Source of the DNA: Caldilineaceae bacterium
GTDB lineage: Bacteria > Chloroflexota > Anaerolineae > Caldilineales > Caldilineaceae
Direction: 5' to 3'
DNA length: 64,000 nt
Assembly: GCA_020634815.1 (NCBI GenBank)
Contig: JACKBA010000006.1
Location: forward strand, 1-64,000
Each line of letters starts with the position of its first letter. The first letter of the stretch is position 1. The notes under the pieces are model-generated. The model was given only the letters and a program-made list of their open reading frames with translations, did no database searches and was not told where the DNA came from. Position numbers and translations under genes: made by a program. Below, in pieces: positions 35,517 through 44,771 of this stretch.

Positions 35517-36317
35517 ATGCGAGTACTCATCATCTCCGATATTCACGCCAATCTTGCCGCCCTGGAAACCGTGCTTGGCGATGCCGACGGCCGGTACGAC
35601 ACGCTCTGGTGCCTGGGCGACGTCGTGGGCTACGGTCCGAAGCCCAACGAGTGCATCGCGTTGGTGCGCGAACGTGCGTCGCTCTGCGTCATGGGCAACC
35701 ATGATTGGGCGGTGCTGGACAAGCCGGGCATCAACGTCGACGACTTCAATCCGCAGGCGCGCCATGCTGTGCTATGGACGCGCGAGCAATTGAGCGAGGA
35801 AAACCGGGTCTATCTCGACGGGCTGCCCTTCATGCCCGTGCAGCCGCCCGGTGCGCCCGGCATTCTCGTCACCCACGCCAGCCCGCGTGAGCCGGTCTGG
35901 GAATATATCCTGACGCCGACGATTGCGCTGGAGAATTTCGAGGCGTTCGACGACGCGATCTGCTTCGTGGGACATACGCACAAGCCGGCCATCTTTCGCT
36001 GGCATCGCTTCGCCTCGTTTGCCGAGGGCGGCGACGGCCACGAAATGCACGAGATGGCGACGGTCGACTATCTCCAGCAGCGCGGGGAAGGCCCGGTCGA
36101 ACTGGCGACCTCTCCCGACCAACGCCTGATCATCAACCCCGGCAGCGTCGGCCAGCCGCGCGACAACGATGCGCGCGCCGCCTACGGTATCCTCGACCTC
36201 GACGACATGACCTGGCAGCACGTGCGCGTTCCCTACCCCATCGAGCTGACGCAGAGCCAGATGCGCGCGGCGCGGCTGCCCAAGCGCCTGGTGGACCGCC
36301 TCAGCTTCGGCTGGTAG
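35517..36317 (+). CDS. Calcineurin-like metallophosphoesterase (YfcE/MJ0936-like)
   Basis: 266 residues from ATG 35517 (MRVLIISDIHANLAALETVL). Metal-binding motifs in order: SDIHAN, GDVVGYGP, GNHDW, VTHASP, GHTH, and the late NPGSVGQPR. This is the small phosphodiesterase group acting on 2',3'-cyclic or other phosphodiesters. An upstream in-frame ATG (35475) is rejected because the product would start before the promoter. Its last 17 nt overlap the convergent CNB/bPH gene. Confidence 0.88.
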   Translation: MRVLIISDIHANLAALETVLGDADGRYDTLWCLGDVVGYGPKPNECIALVRERASLCVMGNHDWAVLDKPGINVDDFNPQARHAVLWTREQLSEENRVYLDGLPFMPVQPPGAPGILVTHASPREPVWEYILTPTIALENFEAFDDAICFVGHTHKPAIFRWHRFASFAEGGDGHEMHEMATVDYLQQRGEGPVELATSPDQRLIINPGSVGQPRDNDARAAYGILDLDDMTWQHVRVPYPIELTQSQMRAARLPKRLVDRLSFGW

Positions 36318-38841
36318 GGAGCGGCATGGGCCGGCCGTTGCCCTCTTCCTGCTCGATCCGGTTATACATTTCAAACCAGTCCGGCAATTCCTGGGAGCGT
36401 TTGCGCGCGCTTTCGATTTCGTCCTGCCGGCGATAGCGTTCCATGCGCGATTGGATCTCCTGCGCCACCGCGCGCGGGTCGGGCACGGCAAAGAAGACGA
36501 ACGCACCCACTTCGGCAGCGGTCTGGCAGGTGACGTTGCCGAAGTTGAAGAGCCAGTGGATGGGCGAGGGGATGGACATGGAGACATTCTGGATGCGGCC
36601 CAAACCGGCACTCATGCGATCCTCCGAAAGGCCGAGCGGCACGCGGTCGACGTGGGCGATCTCGTCGTCGCTCACTTCGTAGGTGTCGTTGCGCCAGTCG
36701 GCCACCACCCAGATTACGCGCGCCAGTGCAATCAGCGTCGCGATCACCCCGACGACCGTCAGCGCATTGACGACGGTATGGGACTCCTGCGGGGCAAACC
36801 CCATGATTTCGGAGAGCGGTGGCAGGATGGCCAACGCGATGATAACAAAGAAGATGAGCAGTGGCCACCAGAGGCGCGGGATCAGCACCAGCCAGTGTTT
36901 GCGCCAGATGACTCGGTTGCCCTGCTCCTTGCGCAGCCGGGTGTTGAGGCTATCTGCAACACGTTTTTGCCAGCCCGACGGTGGGGCTGTGATCGGGCCG
37001 CCGTGGTAGACGCGGCTTGGCGCCGAAATCGCCATACCGAGCCGCGCTTCCAACATGCGGTTGATGGCCGTCTTGCTCTCGGCGACGGTGTGGCGGCGGC
37101 GTTGCTCGCGCTGTGCCATAATGGTGCTGCGCAACTCGCTGAAATGGCGCGTGTAGTCGAATGAAATCGTGCCGACGGTCGCGGCCGTGGCAATGGTCAT
37201 GGTGCCGTAGTTCAGGATCTTGCCCAACCAGTTGCTCTCGAAGTTCACATTCTGGATTTGTTCGAGCGGCGCTTCTTTGCGCCATTCGTTGACGAAGAGC
37301 ACCTTCTCCTGGTGCACGACGCGGCGATTGGTGATCACCAGCCAGTCGTTGAAATAGTCGACCGTACCCCAGGCAATCGCCAGCCCGACGACAATCAGGA
37401 GAAGGATTATGATCACGCGGAGGAATTGCTGCGGGCCGGGAATCAGGTCGGCGACGACAAAGATGATGAAGAGGATCACGAATGTGATGATGGCGGGCAG
37501 CATTTTGCGCAGGAACGCAACCCAATGGCGCCGGCTGAAGACAATGACCTGCTCCCCTGGTTGCAGCCATTCATATTCAGGCGGGCTGTCTTCGTCGTTG
37601 GGGCGGATGGCCTTGGAACTGCGGATGCGCAACTTCGCGCGCAGGTTGCTCTTCGTCAGGCGTGAGATGGCTTCGAGATCGCGCCAGTGAAAACGCAGCC
37701 AGGTGCTGCCCGGCTGTGCTTCGACGGTCGACTCCTGCGAAAGCTGGCCCAGCAACGCTTCCTCGGCAAAATAGGTCGGTCCCTGTGCGCTGGCGGCAAA
37801 CATCTGGTTGCCGCCCTTGTCCAAGGCGCGGATCGACGCACCGCCGTTGAGCAGCACCCACAGGCTGTCGGCCTCTTCGCCTTGCTGCACCAACAGGTGA
37901 ACATGGGGGAAATAGATGTGGCTCACGTAGCCGGCAATCAGGCGTTGTGTCTCTTCAGGCAAGGCCCGAAAAATGTCGAGAGCCATGATTGCATTCTCGC
38001 GCACCTGGATCTCGTTCGCGCTCTCCTGGTCCGCGTTGAGACCGGTGACGCTGACAAAGATGTGGTGCGGCAGCGTATAGAGCTTGGTCTTGGTTTGTGA
38101 GGTTGCCGTGTGAGCCATCGCGCGGTCGCCACTGCCGCTGGCTACTGCGCCGACACTGCCGGATGCGGCGCCAAAAATCGCACCGTTGCCAAGCAGGTGG
38201 CTGCCGTCAGCCCCGCCCTCCAGCTTGACCTGGCCGTCGTCGAGCAGGTAGATGTGGTCGTCGAGAGCGCCTTCTGCGTAGATTTGCTGTTCGGGCGTGC
38301 ATTCGCGCGGCTCCACGACTTCGGCCAGAAAACCCAGGGCGATGGGGTAGAGCGAAGGCGCCATGGCCATGCTCGTGACGAACGGGAAAGTACGCAGCCG
38401 GGCCATGGCCTGCTGGGGGATGAGCTTCTCGCGAATCTGTGGGAAGTGATAGATGAGCCGGCTGAACGCCTGGACCTCGAACTGCAGAATGGTGCATGCA
38501 CCGATCGCGCGCGCGTTCGTGCGGTAAATCTCGTCGAACAGGAATTCGTAGAGGCCGAGCAATGCGCCGGGCTCGACCGTGCGCTGGAGACATTGGATCC
38601 GCCGGCCGTTGTAGCTATCGATGCGGTTGTGAAAGATCTGGCCGTCGACCAGGGCGTAGATTGCCTCGATCGGCGTGTCTTGCGCGTACAAAAGCCCACG
38701 CGACGGCTCGTGCCGCCGGTAGACGGCATTCGTGAGGATCGGCAGCCATGCTTCGACCGGAATGTCGGCGAGGAAGTTCAGTTGCAGGGCCCGCAAGTCC
38801 TGTTCGTTGACCGGGTCGCCGGCAGGTGCAGAGCCGTTCAT
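36301..38841 (-). CDS. Large membrane protein: three cyclic-nucleotide-binding-like domains plus two bacterial PH modules
   Basis: 846 residues. About 20-140, 150-275 and 295-405 are three CNB-type beta-barrel domains (e.g. EAIYALVDGQIFHNR, HIYLLDDGQVKLEGG, SLWVLLNGGASI). Their phosphate-binding cassettes are degenerate: the third reads YFAEEALLGQLSQESTVEA, without the Arg that binds cyclic phosphate. Two modules follow, each a membrane-helix pair plus a bPH2-like domain (about 455-600 with NRRVVHQEK and PLEQIQNV; about 680-815 with DEIAHVDRVP and GRIQNVSM). uvrC is directly upstream with an ATGA overlap. Function unknown; the architecture suggests a ligand- or protein-sensing membrane regulator. 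Confidence 0.75.
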   Translation of the reverse strand: MNGSAPAGDPVNEQDLRALQLNFLADIPVEAWLPILTNAVYRRHEPSRGLLYAQDTPIEAIYALVDGQIFHNRIDSYNGRRIQCLQRTVEPGALLGLYEFLFDEIYRTNARAIGACTILQFEVQAFSRLIYHFPQIREKLIPQQAMARLRTFPFVTSMAMAPSLYPIALGFLAEVVEPRECTPEQQIYAEGALDDHIYLLDDGQVKLEGGADGSHLLGNGAIFGAASGSVGAVASGSGDRAMAHTATSQTKTKLYTLPHHIFVSVTGLNADQESANEIQVRENAIMALDIFRALPEETQRLIAGYVSHIYFPHVHLLVQQGEEADSLWVLLNGGASIRALDKGGNQMFAASAQGPTYFAEEALLGQLSQESTVEAQPGSTWLRFHWRDLEAISRLTKSNLRAKLRIRSSKAIRPNDEDSPPEYEWLQPGEQVIVFSRRHWVAFLRKMLPAIITFVILFIIFVVADLIPGPQQFLRVIIILLLIVVGLAIAWGTVDYFNDWLVITNRRVVHQEKVLFVNEWRKEAPLEQIQNVNFESNWLGKILNYGTMTIATAATVGTISFDYTRHFSELRSTIMAQREQRRRHTVAESKTAINRMLEARLGMAISAPSRVYHGGPITAPPSGWQKRVADSLNTRLRKEQGNRVIWRKHWLVLIPRLWWPLLIFFVIIALAILPPLSEIMGFAPQESHTVVNALTVVGVIATLIALARVIWVVADWRNDTYEVSDDEIAHVDRVPLGLSEDRMSAGLGRIQNVSMSIPSPIHWLFNFGNVTCQTAAEVGAFVFFAVPDPRAVAQEIQSRMERYRRQDEIESARKRSQELPDWFEMYNRIEQEEGNGRPMPLPTSRS

Positions 38842-40775
38842 CCCAGGTTTTCCTTGATCGTCTCGGCGACTTTGCGGCTGACGCCCGGCACGGCCATCAA
38901 CTCCTCCACGCTCGCCCCGCGCACGCGCTCGATGTCGCCGCCGAAGTGGGTCATGATCGCCTTGCGCCGCTGCGGGCCGATGCCGGGTATCTCATCAAGG
39001 CGCGAGCGCACCTGCTCCTTGCTGCGCAGGTTGCGGTGGTAGGTGATGCCGAAGCGGTGCGCCTCGTCGCGGATGCGCTGCACCAGGTGGAGCGACTGGC
39101 TGCCGCGCCGCAACCACAACGGGTCGGTGGCGTGCGGCCGGAAGACTTCTTCCTCGCGCTTGGCCAAGCCAACGACAGGGACCTGACCCGCCAGCCCGAA
39201 TTCCTCCAGCACCTCCACTGCCACGCCCAACTGTCCCTTGCCGCCATCGATGATGACCAGGTCGGGCATGATGCGCCACTCGCCGTTGTCGTTGCGCTTG
39301 CCGGGGTCGGCCTCCCCGTCCGGCTCGACCAGGCGACGAAAGCGGCGGCGTAACATCTCGCGCATGCTGGCGAAGTCGTCGGGCGCGCCCTGGCTGCCCT
39401 TGCCGCGAATCTTGAAGCGCTTGTAGGCGGCCTTCGCCGGCGCGCCCTTGACGAAGACCACCATGGAGCCGACGGTGTTCGTCCCTTGCAGTGTGCTGAT
39501 GTCGTAACACTCGATGCGCGACGGCGGCTTTTCCAGATGCAGCGCCGACTGGAGCTCGGCGACGGCCTCGGTCTGGCGGTTGGTGTCGGCGGCCTGCTCG
39601 GCCTGGCGCACGCGCAGGAACTCTGCCGCATTCTCCTGCGCCAGTTCCATGAGCTTGACCTTGTCGCCGCGGCGGGGCACGCGCAACTGCACCTTGGCGC
39701 CACGATGCTCGGCCAGCCACTCTTCGAGCACGGCCTGGTCGGGCGGCATGGCCTGGACGAGGACGAGCGATGGGATGAAGGCCACGTTGTCGTAGAACTG
39801 TTGGATGAACGCGCCGATGAGCGCGCCAAGCTGGCTGGTGCCGGCCGGGTCGGCATCCGCGCTGTCCCCGTTGTTCGCCTGGAGATTGAAGACTTCGGCG
39901 CCTTCCAGCAGGAAGCTGTCGCGGCCCACGAGCCGGCCGTGGCGCACCATGAAGACCTGCACCGCAGTATCGGCCGTGCGCTCATCCTGCGCCAGCGCCA
40001 CATAGTCGACATCCTCCAGCGCGGCCGACACGATCTTCTGCTGTTCGGCGATACGTTGCGCCGATTGCAGGCGGTCGCGATAGAGCGCGGCCAGCTCGAA
40101 TTGCAGGTTCTCAGCGGCGCGGCCCATCTGCTCCTGGAGCTGATTCAGCACCTTGTCGCTGTTGCCCTCCAGGAATTGCATCAACTGCTGGATCGTCTCG
40201 CGGTACTGCTCGCGGCTTTGCGCGCCGATACACGGGCCGCCGCATAGCTTGATGTGATAGTAGAGACAGGGCCGCGGGTCGTTGCCGGTGATTTTGCGAT
40301 CGCAGTCCAGGTACGGAAAGACGCGGCGCAGCGCGTCGAGCGTTTCATAGCAGGCGCGGCTGCTGGTGTAGGGGCCAAAGTAGCGCGCGCCGTCCTTGCG
40401 CATGCGCCGCACGACCTGGATCTTGGGGAAGTCCTCCTGCCAGTTGACCTTGATGTAGGGGAAGGTCTTGTCGTCCTTCAGGCGCACGTTGTAGCGCGGC
40501 TTGTAGCGCTTGATCAGCTCGTTTTCGAGGATCAGCGCTTCCAGCTCGGTCTTGGTGACCCACCAGGAGATGTCGGCAATTTCGGCGACGAGCGCCTGCG
40601 TGCGCGGGCTGTGATTGGCCGAGAGGTGAAAGTAGCTGCGCACGCGGTTGCGCAGCACGACGGCCTTGCCGACGTAGATGACATTGCCGGCCGCGTCCAG
40701 CATCTGGTAGCAACCGGGGGCTACGGGCAGCGTGTCTAGTTTCTGTGCGACCTTCTCCGGCACCTGACCGTTCAT
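38838..40775 (-). CDS. uvrC: Excinuclease ABC subunit C
   Basis: 645 residues. Makes both incisions in nucleotide excision repair. N-terminal GIY-YIG nuclease (GCYQMLDAAGNVIYVGKAVVLRNRVRSYF), Cys motif CLYYHIKLCGGPCIGAQS, UVR motif near 205-240, RNase H-like C-terminal nuclease (IECYDISTLQGTNTVGSMVVF, DLVIIDGGKGQL), and tandem HhH at the end (DEIPGIGPQRRKAIMTHFGG, VEELMAVPGVSRKVAETI). No ribosome-binding site; a promoter sits almost on the start codon. Confidence 0.97.
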   Translation of the reverse strand: MNGQVPEKVAQKLDTLPVAPGCYQMLDAAGNVIYVGKAVVLRNRVRSYFHLSANHSPRTQALVAEIADISWWVTKTELEALILENELIKRYKPRYNVRLKDDKTFPYIKVNWQEDFPKIQVVRRMRKDGARYFGPYTSSRACYETLDALRRVFPYLDCDRKITGNDPRPCLYYHIKLCGGPCIGAQSREQYRETIQQLMQFLEGNSDKVLNQLQEQMGRAAENLQFELAALYRDRLQSAQRIAEQQKIVSAALEDVDYVALAQDERTADTAVQVFMVRHGRLVGRDSFLLEGAEVFNLQANNGDSADADPAGTSQLGALIGAFIQQFYDNVAFIPSLVLVQAMPPDQAVLEEWLAEHRGAKVQLRVPRRGDKVKLMELAQENAAEFLRVRQAEQAADTNRQTEAVAELQSALHLEKPPSRIECYDISTLQGTNTVGSMVVFVKGAPAKAAYKRFKIRGKGSQGAPDDFASMREMLRRRFRRLVEPDGEADPGKRNDNGEWRIMPDLVIIDGGKGQLGVAVEVLEEFGLAGQVPVVGLAKREEEVFRPHATDPLWLRRGSQSLHLVQRIRDEAHRFGITYHRNLRSKEQVRSRLDEIPGIGPQRRKAIMTHFGGDIERVRGASVEELMAVPGVSRKVAETIKENLG

Positions 40776-40782
40776 GCCGCTG

Positions 40783-40811
40783 ATTGTACCACGAGTGCGA
40801 GTGCGACCAAA
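40783..40811 (-). promoter_or_regulatory. uvrC promoter, probably leaderless
   Basis: Minus strand: weak TTTGGT -35 (40811-40806), 17-bp spacer, TACAAT (40788-40783) with extended TGG. Only 7 nt separate the -10 from the ATG at 40775, so the transcript should begin at the start codon. Confidence 0.6.
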
Positions 40812-40837
40812 TGTTCTTTGCTATGCTGCCGGGATGA

Positions 40838-41290
40838 CTATGCCGGCTCCGCAGGCGGCGCCAACGCCGGCGCGAGGCCCAGGTTCGACGTCGCTCGCGC
40901 GATCAATGTGCCGTCGGTGTGGCTGAGCGTGCCCTCAACATTGACCACGCGCCGGCCGCGCCGGATCACGCGCGTCGCACCGATCACCTTGTCGCCCAGC
41001 CGCGCGCTGGCGAGGAAATCGATCGTCAGGTTGATGCTGGCAAAAAACGACTCGTCGTCGAGCAGGAAGACGGTGAAGCCCATCAGTTCGTCGAGCATGG
41101 TGGCCATGATGCCGCCGTGAAGGATGCCCGAGGGATTGGTCATGTCGCGCCGCACCACGAACGACGCCGCCAGTTCGCCCTCGGCCAGGCGCAGCAGAGT
41201 GCCGCCCAGCCAGCCTCCGACCGGGGAGAGTCGTTCGGGAATCTGCCGGCCTACGAATTGCTGGACATTGGCCATTCGTCTGCTCGTCAC
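40838..41290 (-). CDS. PaaI-type hotdog thioesterase
   Basis: 150 residues from GTG 41290, decided by AGGAGG 6 nt upstream. Hotdog core NPSGILHGGIMATMLDELMGFTVFL has the HGG(x)...D/E active-site pattern of PaaI/YiiD acyl-CoA thioesterases; then LTIDFLASARLGDKVIGATRVIRRGRRVVNVEG. Probably hydrolyses an acyl- or aryl-CoA; substrate unknown. Convergence or operon links are weak: 62 nt from uvrC. Confidence 0.85.
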   Translation of the reverse strand: MTSRRMANVQQFVGRQIPERLSPVGGWLGGTLLRLAEGELAASFVVRRDMTNPSGILHGGIMATMLDELMGFTVFLLDDESFFASINLTIDFLASARLGDKVIGATRVIRRGRRVVNVEGTLSHTDGTLIARATSNLGLAPALAPPAEPA

Positions 41291-41545
41291 CAGCTACCTC
41301 CTCATCTCGACTCGTACCGTTTCCGATGGCGGATGGCACGGGCTGTGCGCCGCGCAGCGCGTAGCGTGGGCAAACAGTCTGCCATTCATTCGTAAGGCAT
41401 AATGCGTGTTCGCGCCGCCGTCTTGTATAATAGCGGCACTGTGGCATCCGTCATAAACCACGGCGTCAATCCGCTGCGGTTCCTTGGCGGTCCTGAGCGC
41501 AACCATTGACAACTCAATGCACGATCCAAAAAGGAGTAGGTTTTC

Positions 41546-43378
41546 ATGACCGAACGAACTCAACGCCATCGTCGCGCGCGCCATGCAACACTGCGCCTGG
41601 TCGCCGTGCTGCTTCTGCTCTTGTCCGTGTTGCCGGCGGCTGTCGCCAGCGGACAGGACGCCGATGCCGAACCCGTCGACGTGCCCGCCGCCCTGGGCGA
41701 CCAACTGGCTGCTCTACCCGGACTTACCACCGCGCCGGTGCCGGAAGGCGCCGAGTTGCCGGATGGCATGACCGCCGAAGAGGTTGCGCAGATGCCGGAT
41801 CGTTCCAAAGTGGCCGTGGTCAGCTACGAGGTGCAGGGCGATACGATCAACGCCACTGTCCAACTGCCGGCGTCTCAGGCCACCTTTATCTCCTCGGGCC
41901 AGCCCAACACCAACTATGCCGGCCTGAGCACCCTGAACCTGGGCTGGGATCAGAACACCTTCGACGCCATGCGCGTCCTCCTCCAGTTCGACCTGAGCCC
42001 GCTGCCCGGCAACGCCCAGATCAACGAAGCCACCTTCTACATCAACCAGTCATACATCAACCCGCCGAGCGACGGTAGCTCCATGGATTTCCGCGCCCAG
42101 TTCATGCAACAGTCGTGGAACGCGGGCAGCGTCACGTGGAACAATGCCAACTACCTCGGCGGCGATTCTCTGCCGTTGGGCAGCATCCCGCCGGTCACCG
42201 GTTGGGTGAGCGGCGGTGCGACAGACGTGGTCAAGGCCTGGGACAGCGGCCGGCCCAATTACGGCCTGCTCATCACCGGCGACGAGACGCCAAGTCGCGG
42301 CCGCTGGCGCCAGTTCTACTCGCGCTCCATCCCGCAGTTCGCGCCGTACATCTTGGTCAACTATTCGGCCAACTGCGACACCGCGGCGCCGGTCTCCAAT
42401 ATGGGTGCGCTGAACAGCTTCGAGCCGGCTGAATTCCAGGTCAAGTGGTCCGCCTATGACCCCGATCAGCCCGGCTGTAAGGCCAGCGGCGTCGCCTGGT
42501 ACAACGTGCGCTATCGCATCAACGGCGGTGGCTGGACCAACTGGAAGAACCAGAGTTCCTCCACGGAAAATCACTTCAAGGGATGGGCACCCAATAATTC
42601 GACCGTCGAGTTCCAGGTGCAGGCCGCCGATCGTGCAGGCAACCTGGGCGCCTGGAGCCCCACCGTCAGCACGCGCGTCGACAGTGAGCCGCCGGTCGCA
42701 ACGGTGAACCCGCTGCCCGAATTCACGGTCAGCCCCAATTTCACCGTGACGTGGAGTGGGACCGACAATCTCTCCGGCATCGCATACTACAACTTCCAGG
42801 TGCGCAAGAACGGTGGCGACTGGCAACTCGTCCTGTCGGAAACCAAGGCGACCTCCTACCAGGTGACCGGCGGCCAGTTGGGCGATGAGTTCGAGTTCCG
42901 CGTCCAGGCGGTCGACAACGTCGGCAACACTCAGCCCTGGAGCGCCAACGCGCAGGCGTCGACCATCATCTTCGACAAGCCGATTGCTGCGATCTTTGAC
43001 TTCAATCCTGATGTCATCAAGCCGACCTCGCCGATTACCAACGTCATCCCGGTGAACTGGATTGCGCTGACGCCCCCGGGCACAACGATCACCGAGGTGA
43101 AGATTTTCTACCGCTATACGCCGTTTGGCGGCGCTGCCAGCGCATGGACGCAGTGGCAGGTCTTCACAACAGATACCGGCCCGGCGGATTTTGATTACAC
43201 GGCGCTTGGCCACAGCAACGGCCTCTACGAGTTCTCCGGTGTTGCCACCAACAACACAGGTGCAACGCAGCCCTTCGACCCGACCAATGGCCTCGGTGCC
43301 TCGGTGATCCTCGACCTGAACGATCAGATCCAGCCGCAGGCCTACATGCCGATCATTACTGACGAGCGGCACGACTAG
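41546..43378 (+). CDS. Secreted DNRLRE-domain protein with Ig/FN3-like repeats
   Basis: 610 residues. Signal peptide (RLVAVLLLLLSVLPAAVASG, ending ~36). Residues ~110-270 form a DNRLRE-type beta-sandwich: TFISSGQPNTNYAGLSTLNLGW, RVLLQFDLSPLPGNAQINEATFYI, SWNAGSVTWNNANY, NYGLLITGDE. Then three repeats (~275-375, 380-475, 480-595) with ADRAGNLGAWSP / AVDNVGNTQPWS motifs, as in Y_Y_Y/FN3-like surface modules. Probably an extracellular adhesive or structural protein. A TATAAT at 41427-41432 could be its promoter; AAGGAG precedes the ATG. No membrane or sortase anchor seen. Confidence 0.75.
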   Translation: MTERTQRHRRARHATLRLVAVLLLLLSVLPAAVASGQDADAEPVDVPAALGDQLAALPGLTTAPVPEGAELPDGMTAEEVAQMPDRSKVAVVSYEVQGDTINATVQLPASQATFISSGQPNTNYAGLSTLNLGWDQNTFDAMRVLLQFDLSPLPGNAQINEATFYINQSYINPPSDGSSMDFRAQFMQQSWNAGSVTWNNANYLGGDSLPLGSIPPVTGWVSGGATDVVKAWDSGRPNYGLLITGDETPSRGRWRQFYSRSIPQFAPYILVNYSANCDTAAPVSNMGALNSFEPAEFQVKWSAYDPDQPGCKASGVAWYNVRYRINGGGWTNWKNQSSSTENHFKGWAPNNSTVEFQVQAADRAGNLGAWSPTVSTRVDSEPPVATVNPLPEFTVSPNFTVTWSGTDNLSGIAYYNFQVRKNGGDWQLVLSETKATSYQVTGGQLGDEFEFRVQAVDNVGNTQPWSANAQASTIIFDKPIAAIFDFNPDVIKPTSPITNVIPVNWIALTPPGTTITEVKIFYRYTPFGGAASAWTQWQVFTTDTGPADFDYTALGHSNGLYEFSGVATNNTGATQPFDPTNGLGASVILDLNDQIQPQAYMPIITDERHD

Positions 43379-43409
43379 CGTCAAGCATGTAACCCTGTGG
43401 CAGAAACGA

Positions 43410-43441
43410 CCGGCGCCCTGCATCGCAATGCGGGGCGCCGG
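43410..43441. terminator. Hairpin after the DNRLRE gene
   Basis: 14-bp stem with one G-U (43410-43423 with 43428-43441), 4-nt loop. Very stable but with no T-run downstream. Confidence 0.55.
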
Positions 43442-43506
43442 CGCGTTCAGCGAGCTTCAACGCCGTGCGCGGCCGTTGGCGATTCCGCCGCGACCGATGC
43501 TGGCGC

Positions 43507-43512
43507 TATAAT
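43507..43512 (+). promoter_or_regulatory. aroC -10 element, probable leaderless start
   Basis: Perfect TATAAT, 11 nt before the ATG at 43524. No ribosome-binding site lies between, so the transcript should have a leader of about 5 nt or less. Confidence 0.55.
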
Positions 43513-43523
43513 AGCAACCGCTT

Positions 43524-44771
43524 ATGGAGATTTTGGGAGGACCACTCTTTGGCGTGGCCGGTGCGGGCGAGTCGCACGGCCCGGCGGTGACGACTATCGT
43601 CTTTGGCATGCCGCCAGGGCTCTTTGTGCGCGCCGCCGACATCCAGCGCCATCTCGATCGGCGGCGGCCGGGCAGCAACCGCCACGGCACCCCGCGCCGC
43701 GAGGACGACACCGTCGTGCTGCTCAGCGGGCTCTATCAGGAGGACGTGGATGCGCTGACTGCCGGTCCCGCCGTGCAGGTGATCGCTGGCGAGCAACTCT
43801 CCGCCACGACCGGTTACGCCGAAGGGTACACCACCGGCGAACCCATAGCCGCCATCGTACTCTCCACCGCCAAACGGTCGGCCGACTATACCCAGTTTGC
43901 CGGGCCGGCCGGCGAAGTGCGCCCCGGCCACACCGATCTGGTCAAGCATTACAAGAGCCAGGGGTTTGTGGATCCACGCGGCGGTGGGCGTTCCAGTTAT
44001 CGTTCGACCATCTCGGACGTTATCGGCGGGTCGCTGGCGCGCCTCTTTCTGGCCGAGACCTTCGGCACGGTCATCCTCTCGTCGATCTGCCAGGTCGGTG
44101 AACTCAAGGCGCAGCGCACCCTGGCCCGACACGTGGAGGAGCTTGCCGGCGCGGCCGGGCGGCTCGACCCGGCTGCCATCGCCACGCTTGAGGCTGAGTT
44201 GGCAAGCGCCGAGATCCACTCCATCGACGCTGACTTCGCCGCCGCGGCCGGCGACCTGATCAAGGCGACGCGCATCGAGGGCGACTCGCTGGGCGCAGCC
44301 GTGGAGGTTGTCGCCGTGAACGTGCCGCCCCTGGCCGGCGACCCGCTCTACCAGAGCCTGAAGCTGCGCATCATGGGCAGCCTGGGCGGTCTGAACGCCG
44401 TGCAGGGCGTCGAAATCGGCGCCGGCTTTGAAGTTGTGGCACGGCGCGGCAGCGAGAACAACGACCCGTTGCGCCGCAGCGGCTACCAGGCCAACAGTCA
44501 CGGCGGGCTCATCGGCGGCATCACGACGGGCATGCCGCTCGTCTTTCGCGTCGGTTTCAAGCCGACCTCGACGATTACGCGGCCGCAGCAGAGTGTGCGC
44601 AAGAATCTGGAGGAGATCGAATTTCAACTGCGCAAGGGGCGGCACGATCCGTGCGTGGGCGTGCGCGCCGGCGTGACCCTGGAGTCGCGCGTCGCCATCG
44701 ACCTGCTCAACGCCGTGCTGATGCATGCCGCCAGCCATGTCGCGCCCGACGCCTTCCGCCTGTTTGAGTGA
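43524..44771 (+). CDS. aroC: Chorismate synthase
   Basis: Last step of the shikimate pathway (EPSP to chorismate, using reduced FMN). 415 residues with GAGESHGPAVTTIVFGMPPGL, RRRPGSNRHGTPRREDD, RPGHTDLVKHYKSQGFVDPRGGGRSSYRST and NSHGGLIGGITTGMPLVFRVGFKPTSTI. These are the signature FMN/phosphate-binding loops. First of four genes of the shikimate operon. Confidence 0.96.
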   Translation: MEILGGPLFGVAGAGESHGPAVTTIVFGMPPGLFVRAADIQRHLDRRRPGSNRHGTPRREDDTVVLLSGLYQEDVDALTAGPAVQVIAGEQLSATTGYAEGYTTGEPIAAIVLSTAKRSADYTQFAGPAGEVRPGHTDLVKHYKSQGFVDPRGGGRSSYRSTISDVIGGSLARLFLAETFGTVILSSICQVGELKAQRTLARHVEELAGAAGRLDPAAIATLEAELASAEIHSIDADFAAAAGDLIKATRIEGDSLGAAVEVVAVNVPPLAGDPLYQSLKLRIMGSLGGLNAVQGVEIGAGFEVVARRGSENNDPLRRSGYQANSHGGLIGGITTGMPLVFRVGFKPTSTITRPQQSVRKNLEEIEFQLRKGRHDPCVGVRAGVTLESRVAIDLLNAVLMHAASHVAPDAFRLFE

